From NCBI GenBank assembly GCA_001311565.1, contig BBBM01000013.1, forward strand, positions 1 through 64,000: DNA of 64,000 nucleotides. Direction: 5' to 3'. Below the pieces are notes generated by a model. It saw nothing but the letters and a program-made list of their open reading frames with translations, did no database searches and was not told the DNA's origin. This document shows, piece by piece, positions 19,381 to 30,480 of the stretch (positions within the stretch are counted from its first letter, which is position 1; every line of letters starts with the position of its first letter). This DNA comes from Desulfothermus okinawensis JCM 13304 (GTDB lineage: Bacteria > Desulfobacterota > Desulfovibrionia > Desulfovibrionales > Desulfothermaceae). The position numbers were made by a program, and so were the translations under genes.

Positions 19381-20538
19381 TTATAACCAGATTGTTTTAT
19401 TGGTATCTAAAGTGTGGAAATTTTCTACCATATTAGATATTGTATCAACTTCAACAACCTTACCTCCCAAAGAGATTATTACATCAGCAACGTCTATTTG
19501 ATAAGAAGACTTAAACAAAACATTTCTAATTTCCTGGGTAATGGTCCCACAACAACCATAAGTAACAGAACGATTTAAAACAATAATCCTTTTGCATCCA
19601 TCTATTAAACTAAGAAATTCATCCTCTGGAAATGGCCTAAACAATTTAAGGTCAAGTAACCCTGCATTGATTCCTTTTTCCCTTAAATTATCCACTGCAA
19701 CCCTTGCTGTGCCTGAAATTGCCCCACAACATACAATTAATACCTCTGCATCTTCTGTTCTATATTCAAGAATGCACGAATACTCCCTGTCAAAAATACT
19801 TTTAAAATCCTCAAAAATATTCTTTAAAACATCAGAAGATGAGGACGTTGTTTCAAATAGTCTTTTTTTTAAAGAAATAAAAATTATCAGCAGTTGCTGG
19901 TGCGCAAAATGAGCGGGGACTATCTGTATCCAAAAAAATATTTGGGTTCATAATCTGGAAGAAACTCTTTCACCAGAGATATATCAGGGATATAGAGGGG
20001 TTCTAAAGTATGGGACAATATAAAACCATCTAAATTGAGCATAACAGGAACCATTATTTTTTTCAGTAAGTCTATATCCAATAAATACAAAATCCAGGGC
20101 CTCTTGAACTGTTGATGCATATATCTGAATCCATCCAGTATCTCTTTGACTCATGGAATCTGACTGATCAGTCCATATATTCCATGGGGATCCCAGTGCC
20201 CTATTGGCATTTACCATGAGCATTGGAAATCTTGAGCCAGAAAACCAGTGCAAAAACTCATGCATCAATGCCAGACCCTGGGAACTAGTTGCAGTAAAGG
20301 CCCTAACCCCAGTTGCAACTGCTCCAAAACAGGTGGATATTGCAGAAAGTTCTGATTCCACCCTAACAAATTGAGCATCCAACTCTCCTGATTCCACCAT
20401 TTCTGATAAAGTCTCTATTATGTGTGTTTGAGGAGTTATTGGATAAGCAGCTATCACAGCGGGTTTTGCCAGGGCAACACCATTTGCCACTGCCTCACTG
20501 CCAAGTAACATATCGTGCCTTTGCAATTTTTCATTCAT
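19381..20538 (-). CDS. porA: 2-oxoacid:ferredoxin oxidoreductase, alpha subunit
   Basis: Two breaks (near 19866 and 20060) split it; the corrected product is about 385 aa. AAYPITPQTHIIE and SELSAISTCFGAVATGVRAFTATSSQG are alpha-subunit signatures, and SDSMSQRDTGWIQIYA and the LKLFRPFPEDEF segment complete the domain. The ATG at 20538 overlaps the preceding gene's TGA (TGATG), so translation is probably coupled, and it is preferred over TTG 20541. It works with beta (next gene), gamma and the fused flavoprotein/ferredoxin. Confidence 0.88.
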
Positions 20539-22139
20539 CAATCTTCCTCCATCTCAATCATCCCCTTGGACAAACAGAAGAACAAATCCCGCACCCTTTG
20601 CAATGGGTAAGGTCTATATTGGCAATATAACCACCTCCAACTTCTCCAATTTGGATGCAGATATCAGGACAAAAAAAACCAGCAGGTTTTGCATCCTGTG
20701 CACGTGCCACATTCAAGGCATCTGTTGACTTCTGTTTCAAACTCTTCTCTGGTTACATCTTTTTTTTATTTCATCAAAATTCCCAGAAAGTTCTTCTGGT
20801 ATAGATATATCCATTGTAAAAGAAGCTTTTTTTTTCAACAAACTCAAAGCTCAGCTTATCTGTTTGCACCACTTTTTCATCATCTTCTGACTCTTTTTTT
20901 TATTATTCCATGTTTTCTTAAAATCTCTTTTGCTGCCAACATTCCAGATGCAATACTCTCTGCAACAGAAGAGGGTCCTAAAGATAGATCTCCAGCAATA
21001 TATATATTGTCCATCTGTGGATAAGTAAGGTCATTTTCCTGACCTATTGCAAAGACCACCCTATCAACAGTTTCTGTCCAGCTATCCCCAATGACCTCAA
21101 CCTTATCTTGGTTTAACCTTGTTTTACATAATTTCACATCCAGGCTATCTTCTTTTTGAATAACATCTAAAACCACTGTTTTTTTCTATTATGGAAATAT
21201 TTTCCATTACTGCCTCATCTATCTCTTCCTTGTATGCAGGCATTAGATCCTTTGTCCTTCTGTAGATTATCTTAACATTTTTACCCAGTCTTGTTAGGGA
21301 CCTTGCAACATCCATTGCTGCATTTCCACCACCTATAATATAAAAGGTGTCCCCATCTATATATTTTTTTTGACTTTATGTCTTCAAGTATGTCTAATGC
21401 CCCTATTACATTTTTATAGCCTTTAAATTTATTCGGTATATGGGATTTTTGCATACCAGATGCTATAATTATTTCATCAAACTCCATTAAAAGTTCCACT
21501 ATATCATCTTTATTTACAATTCTTTCTAATTCTACTTCTATACCAAGCTCTTGTATAAGTTTGTTGATTTCCCTTAACACAACTTCAATTGGCAATCTAT
21601 ATTCTGGTATCACCCTGGTTAAAAGCCCACCTAACATGGACCTTTTTTTCAAAAATTTTTACATAACATCCATTTCTTCTCAAAAAGTATGCTGCGCCAA
21701 GTCCTGCTGGACCACTGCCTATAACTAAAATTTTTAAATTGTTTTTTTCCTCTATCTTGGGAAATGGAATATCAAGTGCAATATCACCAAGATATCTTTC
21801 AATCCTCCCTATGCTCACATTTTCGTCTATGTAATTTCTGCTGCAACTTTTTTTCACAAAAATTGGGACATATTCTACCCAAAGTGGCAGGGATGGGGTT
21901 TGTTTTTCTAAGTAAATTTACTGCAACATCCAATCTATCTTGTTTAATGTATTTAACAATTACAGGTATATTGTTTTTTAAAGGACATGAATTCTGACAG
22001 GGAGATAATTTATACGAAAACTTAGGGGTTAAATACTTCCAGCTACCAGTAAATTACCTTCTGTTGTTGTAAGTGACATTGGAACATCTTCTAGATCCAG
22101 ATATGAAAGTACACTTTCTTGTTCAATTCCTTCTACCAT
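20538..22139 (-). CDS. FAD/NAD(P) oxidoreductase with C-terminal 2[4Fe-4S] domain (GltD/DsrL-like)
   Basis: About seven open pieces join into one protein of about 530 aa. The N-terminal Fe-S domain has LSPCQNSCPL and LGRICPNFCEKSC. The first FAD-binding site is VIGSGPAGLGAAYFL, the NAD(P) site IIGGGNAAMDVA, and the terminal FAD motif IYIAGDLSLGPSSVAESI. After a linker the C-terminus carries two clusters: RCLECGTCTGCKTCWFFCP and CKGCGICSSVCPRG. A 9-T run at about 20828 must be 8 for the ferredoxin part to be in frame, giving a fusion rather than a separate delta subunit. This architecture is that of the GltD family (DsrL, NfnB-like). It probably passes electrons between the oxidoreductase's ferredoxin clusters and NAD(P). 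ATG 22139 has AGGAG upstream. Confidence 0.8.
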
Positions 22140-22154
22140 CAAATACTCCTAAAC

Positions 22155-22705
22155 TTATATTTTAATGTATTTATAGGTATATTCCATTGCCTTTATATTA
22201 TCATCTATTTTCACTGGAATAAATCTCTTTACTGCTTTTTTTTAAAGATTCAAGGGAAATAGATCTTGATATCTTTCCAAAACCACCCGCACAAACAGCA
22301 TTTATAAAAGGTGATATCTTTGTCCCCAAGTTGTATTCTAAGGCAATTTTATTCATATCAATGGTTTTAACAGAGGCCTCTTTGGATACTGAAAAATGTT
22401 CAGGACCTTTTTTTTGAATTAATTATCACAATACCTTCCCTCTTCAGTCCATACAATATATCTTCAGTTTCAGCAATATGGGAGTCCAATACAACAACGT
22501 AGTCACACGATTTTACAGGAGCCCTAAGATATACAAAATTATTGTCCACCCTAACAAAGGATGCCACAGGGGCTCCCCTCCTCTCAGCACCAAACGTTGG
22601 AAAGGATTGAGAATATTTTCCCTCTAAAAAATAACTGTAGGCTATGATTTTGGAAAGTATAACAGCCCCCTGGCCTCCCCTTCCATGTATGCGGATTTCT
22701 ATCAC
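22155..22705 (-). CDS. porG: 2-oxoacid:ferredoxin oxidoreductase, gamma subunit
   Basis: Two run-length breaks (near 22413 and 22244) are corrected to give about 182 aa. RIHGRGGQGAVILSKI at the start and FGAERRGAPVASFVR are the hallmarks of the gamma domain (PF01558). The start is GTG 22705, with AGGAG about seven bases upstream. It lies 18 bp after the XRE-cupin gene, so regulator and enzyme are likely co-transcribed. Confidence 0.85.
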
Positions 22706-22723
22706 CGGTATATCTCCTAATGG

Positions 22724-23314
22724 TTATTTATTAAAAATAACTGCAAGGGACATTGCTATTTTTCCTTCAAGGGCCCTAAAGCATGAAGAATATCTGAATC
22801 AAAATAAATACTATCACCAGGATACAATAAAATGGTTTCTTCTTCACTACTAAACTCAAGTACTCCTTCTAAAACATAGTGAAATTCCTCTCCCTCATGG
22901 GCAAACATCACAACATCCTTGGATTCCTTTGGCTCAAAGGTGATCAAAAAAAGGCTCCATGTGCTTATTAGACTTTTTGTGTGCAAGGGATTCATAACTG
23001 TATCCCAGGGATACGTTGCTACCTTTTAACTTCCTCCTTGGGGAATGGATCCTCTCTTCTTTTCTCACTACAGCTATTTTAATATCCTTCTTTTCACCAC
23101 CAAGCAAAATTCCCAAATCCACTCCCAAACAATTTGCTATTTTAAGCAATGTGGAGAGAGGAGGAGAGATAAGGTCACTTTCAATCTGGTTTAAAAGGGG
23201 TCTGGATAGATTTGTCTTTTCCGCTACCTCTGATATATCCATCCCCTTATTTTCACGGATCAATTTGATCCTTTCCCCAATCTTTAATTCATAAGAGCTC
23301 TGTATGTCTGACAT
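22724..23314 (-). CDS. XRE-family regulator with C-terminal cupin domain
   Basis: Two pieces joined at the 7-A run near 22950 give about 196 aa. A helix-turn-helix (GERIKLIRENKGMDISEVA, then LSRPLLNQIESD) is followed by a cupin domain (FAHEGEEFHYVLEG, LLYPGDSIYFDSD, HALG). The last 17 residues come into frame only if GGGCCC near 22773 is one base longer, giving an ending typical of such regulators. The family usually binds a small ligand in the cupin and controls the adjacent genes. Being first in the 2-oxoacid oxidoreductase operon, it probably regulates it. Confidence 0.85.
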
Positions 23315-23486
23315 TTTCTCTGTACCCCTTAATAAAAAAAAGGTTTATTTTATAAGCATTGTTTGTTAATAATATTTTTGTCTACTATATCCTACTATTG
23401 TCAAAATGCAAGGATAAATTAATTTAATTAAATGCACTTAGTATTGCTTTTTACTTGAATTTAAGAAATAAAATATTAAAATTGTC

Positions 23487-23524
23487 TTAATTTGAGTTTA
23501 TCATTTCCACAGACTTGGGTTAAT
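23487..23524. repeat. Interspersed palindrome, copy D
   Basis: TTAATTTGAGTTTATCA and GACTTGGGTTAA form a diverged inverted repeat. It lies between the divergent XRE-cupin and glutamate dehydrogenase genes, 50 bp before the latter's start. No other structure is clear in 23315-23574. Confidence 0.55.
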
Positions 23525-23574
23525 AAAAATTAATGTTTTAACTTAATAAATCTATAAACACCTGGAGGAGAAAA

Positions 23575-24825
23575 ATGGAAAATAGTTTAAACCCCTTTCA
23601 CATAGCCCAACAACAACTTGATGAAGCAGCTGAGTACCTTGGCTAGATGAATCCACACATGAGTTTCTGCGATGGCCCATGATGGAACTCCATTTTCGCA
23701 TACCTGTTAGAATGGACGATGGAAGCGTAAGGATCTTTGATGCCTTCAGGGTACAATACAACACTGCCAGGGGACCAGCCAAGGGAGGAATTCGCTGGCA
23801 TCCCGATGAAACCATAGACACTGTAAGGGCACTTGCTGCATGGATGACCTGGAAAACTGCGGTGTTAGACCTCCCATTAGGTGGAGGTAAAGGCGGTGTT
23901 ATATGCAATCCCAAAGAGCTATCTGAGCCAGAAAAAGAGAGGTTGGCCAGGGGTTATATAAGGGCAGCAGGAAAACACCTTGGAGTGTTTCAAGATGTAC
24001 CAGCGCCAGATGTATATACAAATCCCCAGATAATGGCCTGGATGATGGATGAGTATGAAACCCTTGTTGGGGAAAAGCACCCAGGGGTTATAACTGGAAA
24101 ACCTCTGGCCCTTGGTGGGTCTCCTGGAAGGAAAGGGGCCACAGCAAGGGGAGGAATATATGTGGTAAGGGAAGCAGCCAGGACAATGGGTATTGACTTA
24201 ACAGGTAAACCAATGGCTGTGCAAGGGTTTGGAAATGCAGGACAACATGCGGCAATTTTAGGGGAAACAATACTAAAAATGAAACTTGTTGCTGTATCTG
24301 ATTCAAGGGGTGGTATATATAATCCCAATGGTCTTAACATAAAAAAATTAATTGATTACAAGAGAGAGACTGGCTCTGTAGTTGGATTTGAAGATGCAGA
24401 TTCCATAACAAATGAAGAATTACTTGAACTAGACGTACTGGTATTGTTTCCTGCTGCCTTGGAAAATGTAATAACCGAGAAAAACGCAGATAAATTAAAA
24501 TGCAAAATATGTTGTGAATTGGCAAATGGGCCAACCACCCCAGAGGCAGACCATATATTATATGACAAAGGGATACTCACTCTTCCAGATTTTCTGGCCA
24601 ATGCAGGAGGAGTTACTGTATCTTATTTTGAACAAGTACAAAATGCATACAACTATTATTGGAATTTAAAGGAAATACAAAAAAAGACTATGTGATAAGA
24701 TGACTAAGGCATTTAGATCTGTATATGAAATGCACACAAATGAAAAGGTTCATATGAGAGAAGCAGCTTACTTACTTGCAGTATCAAGGGTAGCTGAGGC
24801 CTGTAAACTTAGGGGTTGGGTGTAA
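23575..24825 (+). CDS. gdhA: Glu/Leu/Phe/Val dehydrogenase (glutamate dehydrogenase)
   Basis: The corrected protein is about 416 aa. The N-terminus breaks at 23641, where GGCC is needed but GGC is present, and the last 50 residues break at a 7-A run near 24680. [10 protein letters not shown], the catalytic-lysine region [36 protein letters not shown], and the NAD(P) fold [12 protein letters not shown] are all present. It interconverts glutamate and 2-oxoglutarate plus ammonia. ATG 23575 has GGAGGAG upstream. An internal 7-A run (near 24341) is in frame on both sides, so not every such run is wrong. One base separates its stop from the next gene. Confidence 0.93.
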
Positions 24826-24826
24826 T

Positions 24827-27132
24827 ATGGAAGAAAAAAATTCAGCACATTGATACAGATACCATTGAAAAATTGTTAAAGGGATATTTGTTATTAGAAA
24901 GAGTTTTCCAGTACCAGAAATTAAGGGAATAATAGTTGAAGTCTTTAAAGAAGCACTTAGAAAAAAAATGGGAATTGATGATGAATTCTTATCTAAAACT
25001 GCAGATGAGATAATATCATCATCAGACTCCTCAGAAGAGATAGACAAAATAAAACTCGAAGATACATTGGTATTTATATATTTTTGTCTCTATTTTAACA
25101 GGCTGAATGGGATGAATACATAAATTTTGCCAGAAAAAAAAGTAGCCTTCAGGGAACTCACAAAAACAGTTAATAAAGAGGGGGCAACCTTTGGACAGAT
25201 CCTCAGGGCAGTTAAGAGCTTTTGTGAAATCCCTGAAGGCAATATCTACCTTCCTCCAGATGAAGTAGAAGCATACGTGTTGCTCTGATCAATTATTTTA
25301 TTTCAAATCAGCTTGCATTTATAAGTATCGCCAAAAAAACACATAACAGTGAGAGACATAAATGATATCTTAGATCATACCTATAGGAGCAAGAGACGTC
25401 CTGGAAAGATAGGTGGAAAGGCCGCAGGGATGTATCTTGCCTATCGCATACTTGTCCCAAGGTTTGATAAATCCATTGGTGAACTAAAAAAAATATATCA
25501 CCATACCTGAGTCCTATTTTTTTTAATTCAGGGATCTTTTCAGAATTTATAGATCATAACGACTTATATGAGTTCCACACACAAAAATACAAGACACTGG
25601 AAGAGATTCAAAAGGGATATGAACAGATTTCAGCCCTGTTTGAAAAGGCAACATTCCCAGAGGATATTGTTGAACAATTCAGGGAATTCTTAATACGAGT
25701 TGGACAACATCCCCTAATACTCAGGTCTTCCAGTCTACTGGAAGATAATTTTGCTACGCCTTTTCTGGAAAATATGACTCTGTTTTTCTGGCAAACCAGG
25801 GAGATATAGACAAAAGACTTGAGCAATTTATCTGGGGTCTAAAACAGGTCCACATGAGCACCTATTCACCAGCAGCCATTATTTACAGGAGAGATAGAAA
25901 TTTACTGGATTTTGATGAGAAAATGAGTGTACTTGTCCAAAAAGTGGTTGGCAGAAGGTTTGGACGCTATTTTCTCCCCTTTGCCGCTGGAGTTGGTTTT
26001 TCATACAGCTCATATTCATGGACACCAAAAATAGACAAAAAAACAGGGCATGATAAGGTTGGTCTTTGGACTTGGAACAAGGGCAGTGGATAGGACAGGA
26101 GGAGATTATCCAAGGATGATTTATCTCTCCCATCCAACTTTGAGGCCAGAGGTCTCTGCTGACGATATTAGTAGGTATTCTCAAAAATTTGTAGATGTAA
26201 TTGACCTTGAGGATGGCTCCTTTAAGACCCTTCTGCTTAAAGAGTTCTTAAAGGAAGTGAAACATCCAGACCTTTTTTTATGCAGTTTCAATAAAACAGG
26301 GAGACCACATTTCCCCTCCCCTATTTAAAACAAAAAAAAATAGACATTGGGAACACATGTATTACCTTTGACAATCTTATAAAAAAAACAAAGTTCATCC
26401 CCCTTATAAAAGAGGTCTTAAAAAAAATTAGAAAAGGCCTATAATAGGCCAGTTGACATAGAATTTGCGTGGGATGAAGAAAAGTTATATATCCTGCAAT
26501 GCAGATCCTTATCTGTTACACAGGATGTGGATCAGGTTGAAATTCCAGAAGAAATCCAGGACGAAGACATCATATTTACAACCCACAAGGTCTTAAATAA
26601 TTGCAAAATTGAGGGACTAAAATTGTGGTCTATGTGGACCCCAAAAAAATATGCAATGATAGATTCCCCAGAGAAGAAATTAAAGGTGGGCAGGATTGTG
26701 GGTAAATTAAACAGGAGACTTGAGAAGAGGTCCTTTGGACTGTTTGGACCTGGCAGATGGGGATCAAATGATCTCAACCTGGGGGTAAAAGTAAATTATG
26801 AAGACATTAATCGAACCAGGGTCCTTGTTGAGGTGGCATTTGAACAAAATGGCTGTACCCCAGAGGTATCTTATGGTACCCACTTTTTCAGTGACCTTGT
26901 TGAGGCCAATATAGTTCCAATAGCTATTTTCCCAGACCACCAAGGCTCAATCTTCAGAGAGGAATTTTTCAAAAAAGGTAAAAACTTACTTACCCAATTT
27001 TTACCTGAAGCAGAAGAATTTAATGACATTATATTTGTAATCTCCGTACCAGATGAACACAAAGGGAAGTATTTAAATATCTATCAAAACAGCAAACAAC
27101 AATATGGCATAGGCTTTTTGAATAAGTTCTAG
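24827..27132 (+). CDS. PEP/pyruvate-binding (PPDK N-terminal-like) protein
   Basis: About ten breaks separate open pieces that together give about 765 aa. The N-terminal part is helical and unrecognised. The ATP-grasp core shows KIGGKAAGMYLA, LRSSSLLEDN, GYAFSGKYDSVFL, VFGLGTRAVDRTGGDYPR, and DIEFAWDEEKLYILQCR, the layout of the nucleotide-binding domain of PEP synthase and pyruvate phosphate dikinase. No swivelling phosphohistidine domain or PEP-binding barrel follows. The C-terminal GPGRWGSNDLNLGV block is typical of this stand-alone family of unknown reaction. ATG 24827 directly abuts the glutamate dehydrogenase stop, so the two are translated from one message. Confidence 0.75.
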
Positions 27133-27148
27133 TTATCCTTATGTTTGC

Positions 27149-27959
27149 TTACTTTTCTTCCTTTTCCTTCACAAGTTTTTCCAGGAGCTTCTGGGCATTT
27201 TCAAATTCAGGATCAATTTGTATGGCCTCATTTAGATGAGCCAGTGCATTTTTCTTTTTCCCGGTCTTTAAATATGCAACTGCTAGATTATAGTGAATCC
27301 GTGGATTTTTAGGCTCTTTTTTTAAGTGCCTGTCTATAAGCAACTATGGCCTGATCCATTGCTCCCTGTTTACTCAAAGACACGGCCAGATTGTTTAAGG
27401 TCTCAACTGTCAACCTTTCAAACAAGATATGACTAAAATCCCTCACAACTTCATTTACCAGATCTTTTTCAAGATATAAGTTCCATATATCCTGTACCAA
27501 TTGGTCATTGTTTGGATCTACTTTAAGGGCCATTAAAAAAAAGTCCCTGGCCTTATCCAATCTTTCTTTTAATAGATACACCTTACCAATATTATATAGG
27601 ATTTTAGATGAATTGGGATTTAGTTCATATAATTTTTTTTAAGGCAGAAAGTGCTCCATTAAGGTCTTTTTTTCTTCAGGGCAATATCACTTTTAAGTAG
27701 CCATCCCTTTGTGTATAAAGGATTTTCCAAAACAGCTGAACTCACCATCTCCTCTGCCTTGTCCAGTTGACCTTTTTCCATATAGACCTTTGCTATTTCT
27801 GCAAGCAACCTTGGTCTGTCTTTTTCATATTTTTTTAAGGACCTCATCAAGTTTTTCCTTAACCACATCATCTTCACAGGTAGCAATTAGCTCCTTTATC
27901 TCTTTTAAACGTTTATTTAACTCATTAGATTTTTCTAGCTTTTTGTCTATATCCTCCAT
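27149..27959 (-). CDS. TPR-repeat protein
   Basis: About 268 aa after correcting breaks near 27320, 27537, 27640, 27668 and 27835. An N-terminal coiled segment (KKLEKSNELNKRLKEI) is followed by five or six tetratricopeptide repeats, for example AEIAKVYMEKGQLDKAEEM, YNIGKVYLLKERLDKARDF and YNLAVAYLKTGKKKNALAHL. The start ATG is two bases after the stop of the receiver gene, so translation is probably coupled. REC-TPR fusions are known in related bacteria, but here joining them would need an extra T, opposite to the direction of the other A/T-run errors, so I keep them separate. It probably acts as a protein-interaction output of the kinase/receiver pair. Confidence 0.75.
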
Positions 27960-27961
27960 TT

Positions 27962-28316
27962 TTAAAATAAGGCTTCCACAGTAACTGGTTTTACCAGGTA
28001 TTCAGTTACCTCCTGCTCTGCTGCCAGGGCTATATCTTCCTTTTCACCTTTTGATGTGACCATAATAAAAGGAATATCTTTATATTCTTCCTGGCTACGG
28101 ACCCACTTTAATAGATCAAAGCCACTCATCCTTGGCATTTTCCAATCACTTATTATTAGCTGGATGTCCTTATTATTTTTAATAATTTCTATAGCCTCTT
28201 CACCATTTGAGGCCTCTAAAAAAATTTTTATACCCCAGGACTCGTAAGATATTAATCAGGGTTTCTCTGGTTGGTTGAATATCATCTACCAACAAAATGG
28301 GTCTTTCTTTATCCAT
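27962..28316 (-). CDS. CheY-like single-domain response regulator
   Basis: About 117 aa with one break at the 7-A/T run near 28220. The receiver motifs are complete: LLVDD at the N-terminus, the phospho-Asp in IISDWKMPRMSG, the MVTSKG Thr/Ser position, and the Lys in YLVKPVT. There is no output domain. Its start overlaps the stop region of the upstream histidine kinase, so they form a two-component pair that feeds the TPR protein. Confidence 0.85.
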
Positions 28317-29611
28317 CTTCCTCCTCCTCATATACAAAACAACTAAAACAAAACCTGCTCCCTGTGGGTTTTACGTCCTCAACCCAAATTCTGCCCTCTA
28401 ATAAATTCATTATTCTCTTACAAATAAAAAGACCAATTCCTGTGCCCTGTACTCCCCTATCCCTATTTATCCTCTCAAATCTATTAAAAATAACTGTCTT
28501 TAGATCATCTGGTATTCCAGGTCCACTGTCCTCTACACACACCCGAACAATTTTTTTTAAATCTATCCCCTGCCCTTTTTGTGGAAAATACATTCCAGGA
28601 AATCTTTATTTGTCCATTATCTGGGGTATATTTAACTGCATTTGACATTAAATTCTGGATTAAATGAAAAATCAAGGACCTGGTTCCCCTTAGTTTTACA
28701 TCTTCTTGTGTCTCAATAACTATTTTTAAGGACTTTATATCTGCCTGTGGTTTTAGTTCATCAATGATTTCATTTAAAACTGACAAAAGAGACACAGGCT
28801 CAAATTTAATTTTTTTCCTTTTGAAATTGATCCACCCTTGCAATCTGAAGAAATTCATTAATCATATCAAGGAGCTTTTTAGCACCATTTAATGCAGTGT
28901 CCACTATTGGTTTTTGTTGGTCACTTAGTCCAATATATTTGAGCAGATCCAAATTTGATATAATTGCAGAAAGGGGGCTTTTAAAATCATGTACCACCAT
29001 TTGCACCAATTCCTGTCTTTCTGTATATGTCATAAGGAGTTCTTCTTTACTTATTTTTAATTCCTCTGATAATTTTTTTATATTTTTCTTTCTCCTCAAT
29101 TAATTTGTGCAAGAGACATGAATTTTCTATGAGCGGTGATAGTATAGATGCATAATCCTTTAAAAAAAATAAAGTCATTTTCAGTAAAAGACCTTTTCTC
29201 CACATGGTCTGAGATATTAATCACACCTAAAATATGTTTTCCACTTTTAAGGGGCATACATATAAGTGAGGGGGTATCATAATTCTTGCCAATTGCAAAT
29301 GATTTAAATTTCTTTGACTTTCTAATATCTTTAAAAAAAACTGGTTCACCAGTTGATAGAACATAACCAGATATGGATTTAGGGTTAACAGGGATCTCGT
29401 TGTTTAATATCTTTTTATTTGTAGCAGCCATCACTTGAAAGGTTCCCTTTTCCTGTGAATACAACATAATAGAACCCTTCAAAGCACGTACTTTCCTCAG
29501 GATAAGCCTGAGGCTCTTATCCATCTTTTTATTTAAACTCAGCTTATCAGATGACAAAATATTTATAATTGACCTTAAAAATCCAAGTTCTTTTTCAATA
29601 TCCTTCTTCAT
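28309..29611 (-). CDS. GAF-domain sensor histidine kinase
   Basis: Four open pieces give about 432 aa. There is no membrane segment, so the protein is cytoplasmic. The GAF domain (residues 15-165: SLRLILRKVRALKGSIMLY, SGYVLSTGEPVFF, GVINISD) precedes a coiled linker, a HisKA domain with the His in MVVHDFKSPLSAIISNLDLL, and an ATPase domain with NLMSNAVKYTP, DSGPGIP and GTGIGLFICKRI. It overlaps the receiver gene by a few bases at its 3' end. Confidence 0.85.
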
Positions 29612-29698
29612 ATAAAATACCTTCTGATCTATTAATAATTAATATTACAACATGTGATCCTATAGATATAAAAAAAATTAAAAAAATCCACAAGTATC

Positions 29699-29734
29699 TA
29701 ACTCGAATTTATCAAAATGGTAAACTCAGGCTAA
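29699..29734. repeat. Interspersed palindrome, copy E
   Basis: TAACTCGAATTTATCA and GGTAAACTCAGGCTA form an imperfect inverted repeat in the space between the divergent kinase and XRE-cupin genes. The rest of 29612-29885 is AT-rich and shows no gene. Confidence 0.55.
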
Positions 29735-29885
29735 TTGATATTTAACTCAACAAATGTATCAAACACTAATTCATTTGTATATTCTCAAAAAGTACAATTT
29801 TGTCACTTTACAAGACAATATTTCTTTTATATCTCTTTTACCCTTATTTATCCAATTAAAAATTCCAAAATATCAGGAGAAGGGT

Positions 29886-30453
29886 ATGGACAAGATCTTG
29901 GGTATAGGCAAAAGGATAGCGAAATTTAGGGAATTAAAAGAAGTAGATTTAGAAGAATTGTCCAAACGGACTGGTCTAAGTGAAGATATTCTAAGGGATA
30001 TTGAAGAGGACAGGGTGTATCCAGCAATTGGAATCCTCCTTAGGATATCAAGGGCATTGGGAACAAGGCTTGGGACATTTATTGATGATAAAATCAGTGA
30101 AGACCCAATAGTTATTCATAACGATTCAAGGCCCCATGAAAAGTCAGCATACAGGGGTGGAAAAGGCGAACTACCCCTTAAATTTTACTCACTTGGAAGG
30201 GGTAAAACAGACAGACACATGGAGCCCTTTTATATAGAGATTTATCCAAGTAGTAAGGACATTGACTTCTCAAGCCATGAAGGAGAAGAATTTATAGTAG
30301 TTGTATCTGGTAAAATTGAAGTTACTTATGGAAATAAAAAAATATATATTAAAGCAAGGGGACTCAATTTACTACAACTCAGCTGTACCACACAAAGTGG
30401 TGTGTGCAGGTGCTGAAGTGGCAAAGATCTATGCTGTTTTATATATGCCGTAA
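29886..30453 (+). CDS. XRE-family regulator with C-terminal cupin domain (second)
   Basis: About 188 aa. ATG 29886 with AGGAGAAGGG upstream is preferred over a longer in-frame start. The helix-turn-helix (IGKRIAKFRELKEVDLEELS; LSEDILRDIEEDR) is followed by a cupin domain (SSHEGEEFIVVVSGKIEVT). A single extra A near 30357 (not in a long run) breaks the C-terminus. With it removed, the ending contains GDSIYYNSAVPHKVV and terminates at 30453. It is a paralogue of the regulator at 22724 and precedes an acyl-CoA ligase by 27 bp, which it probably controls. Confidence 0.83.
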
Positions 30454-30480
30454 AAAAAATACTTAAACTGGAGTTTTGTT

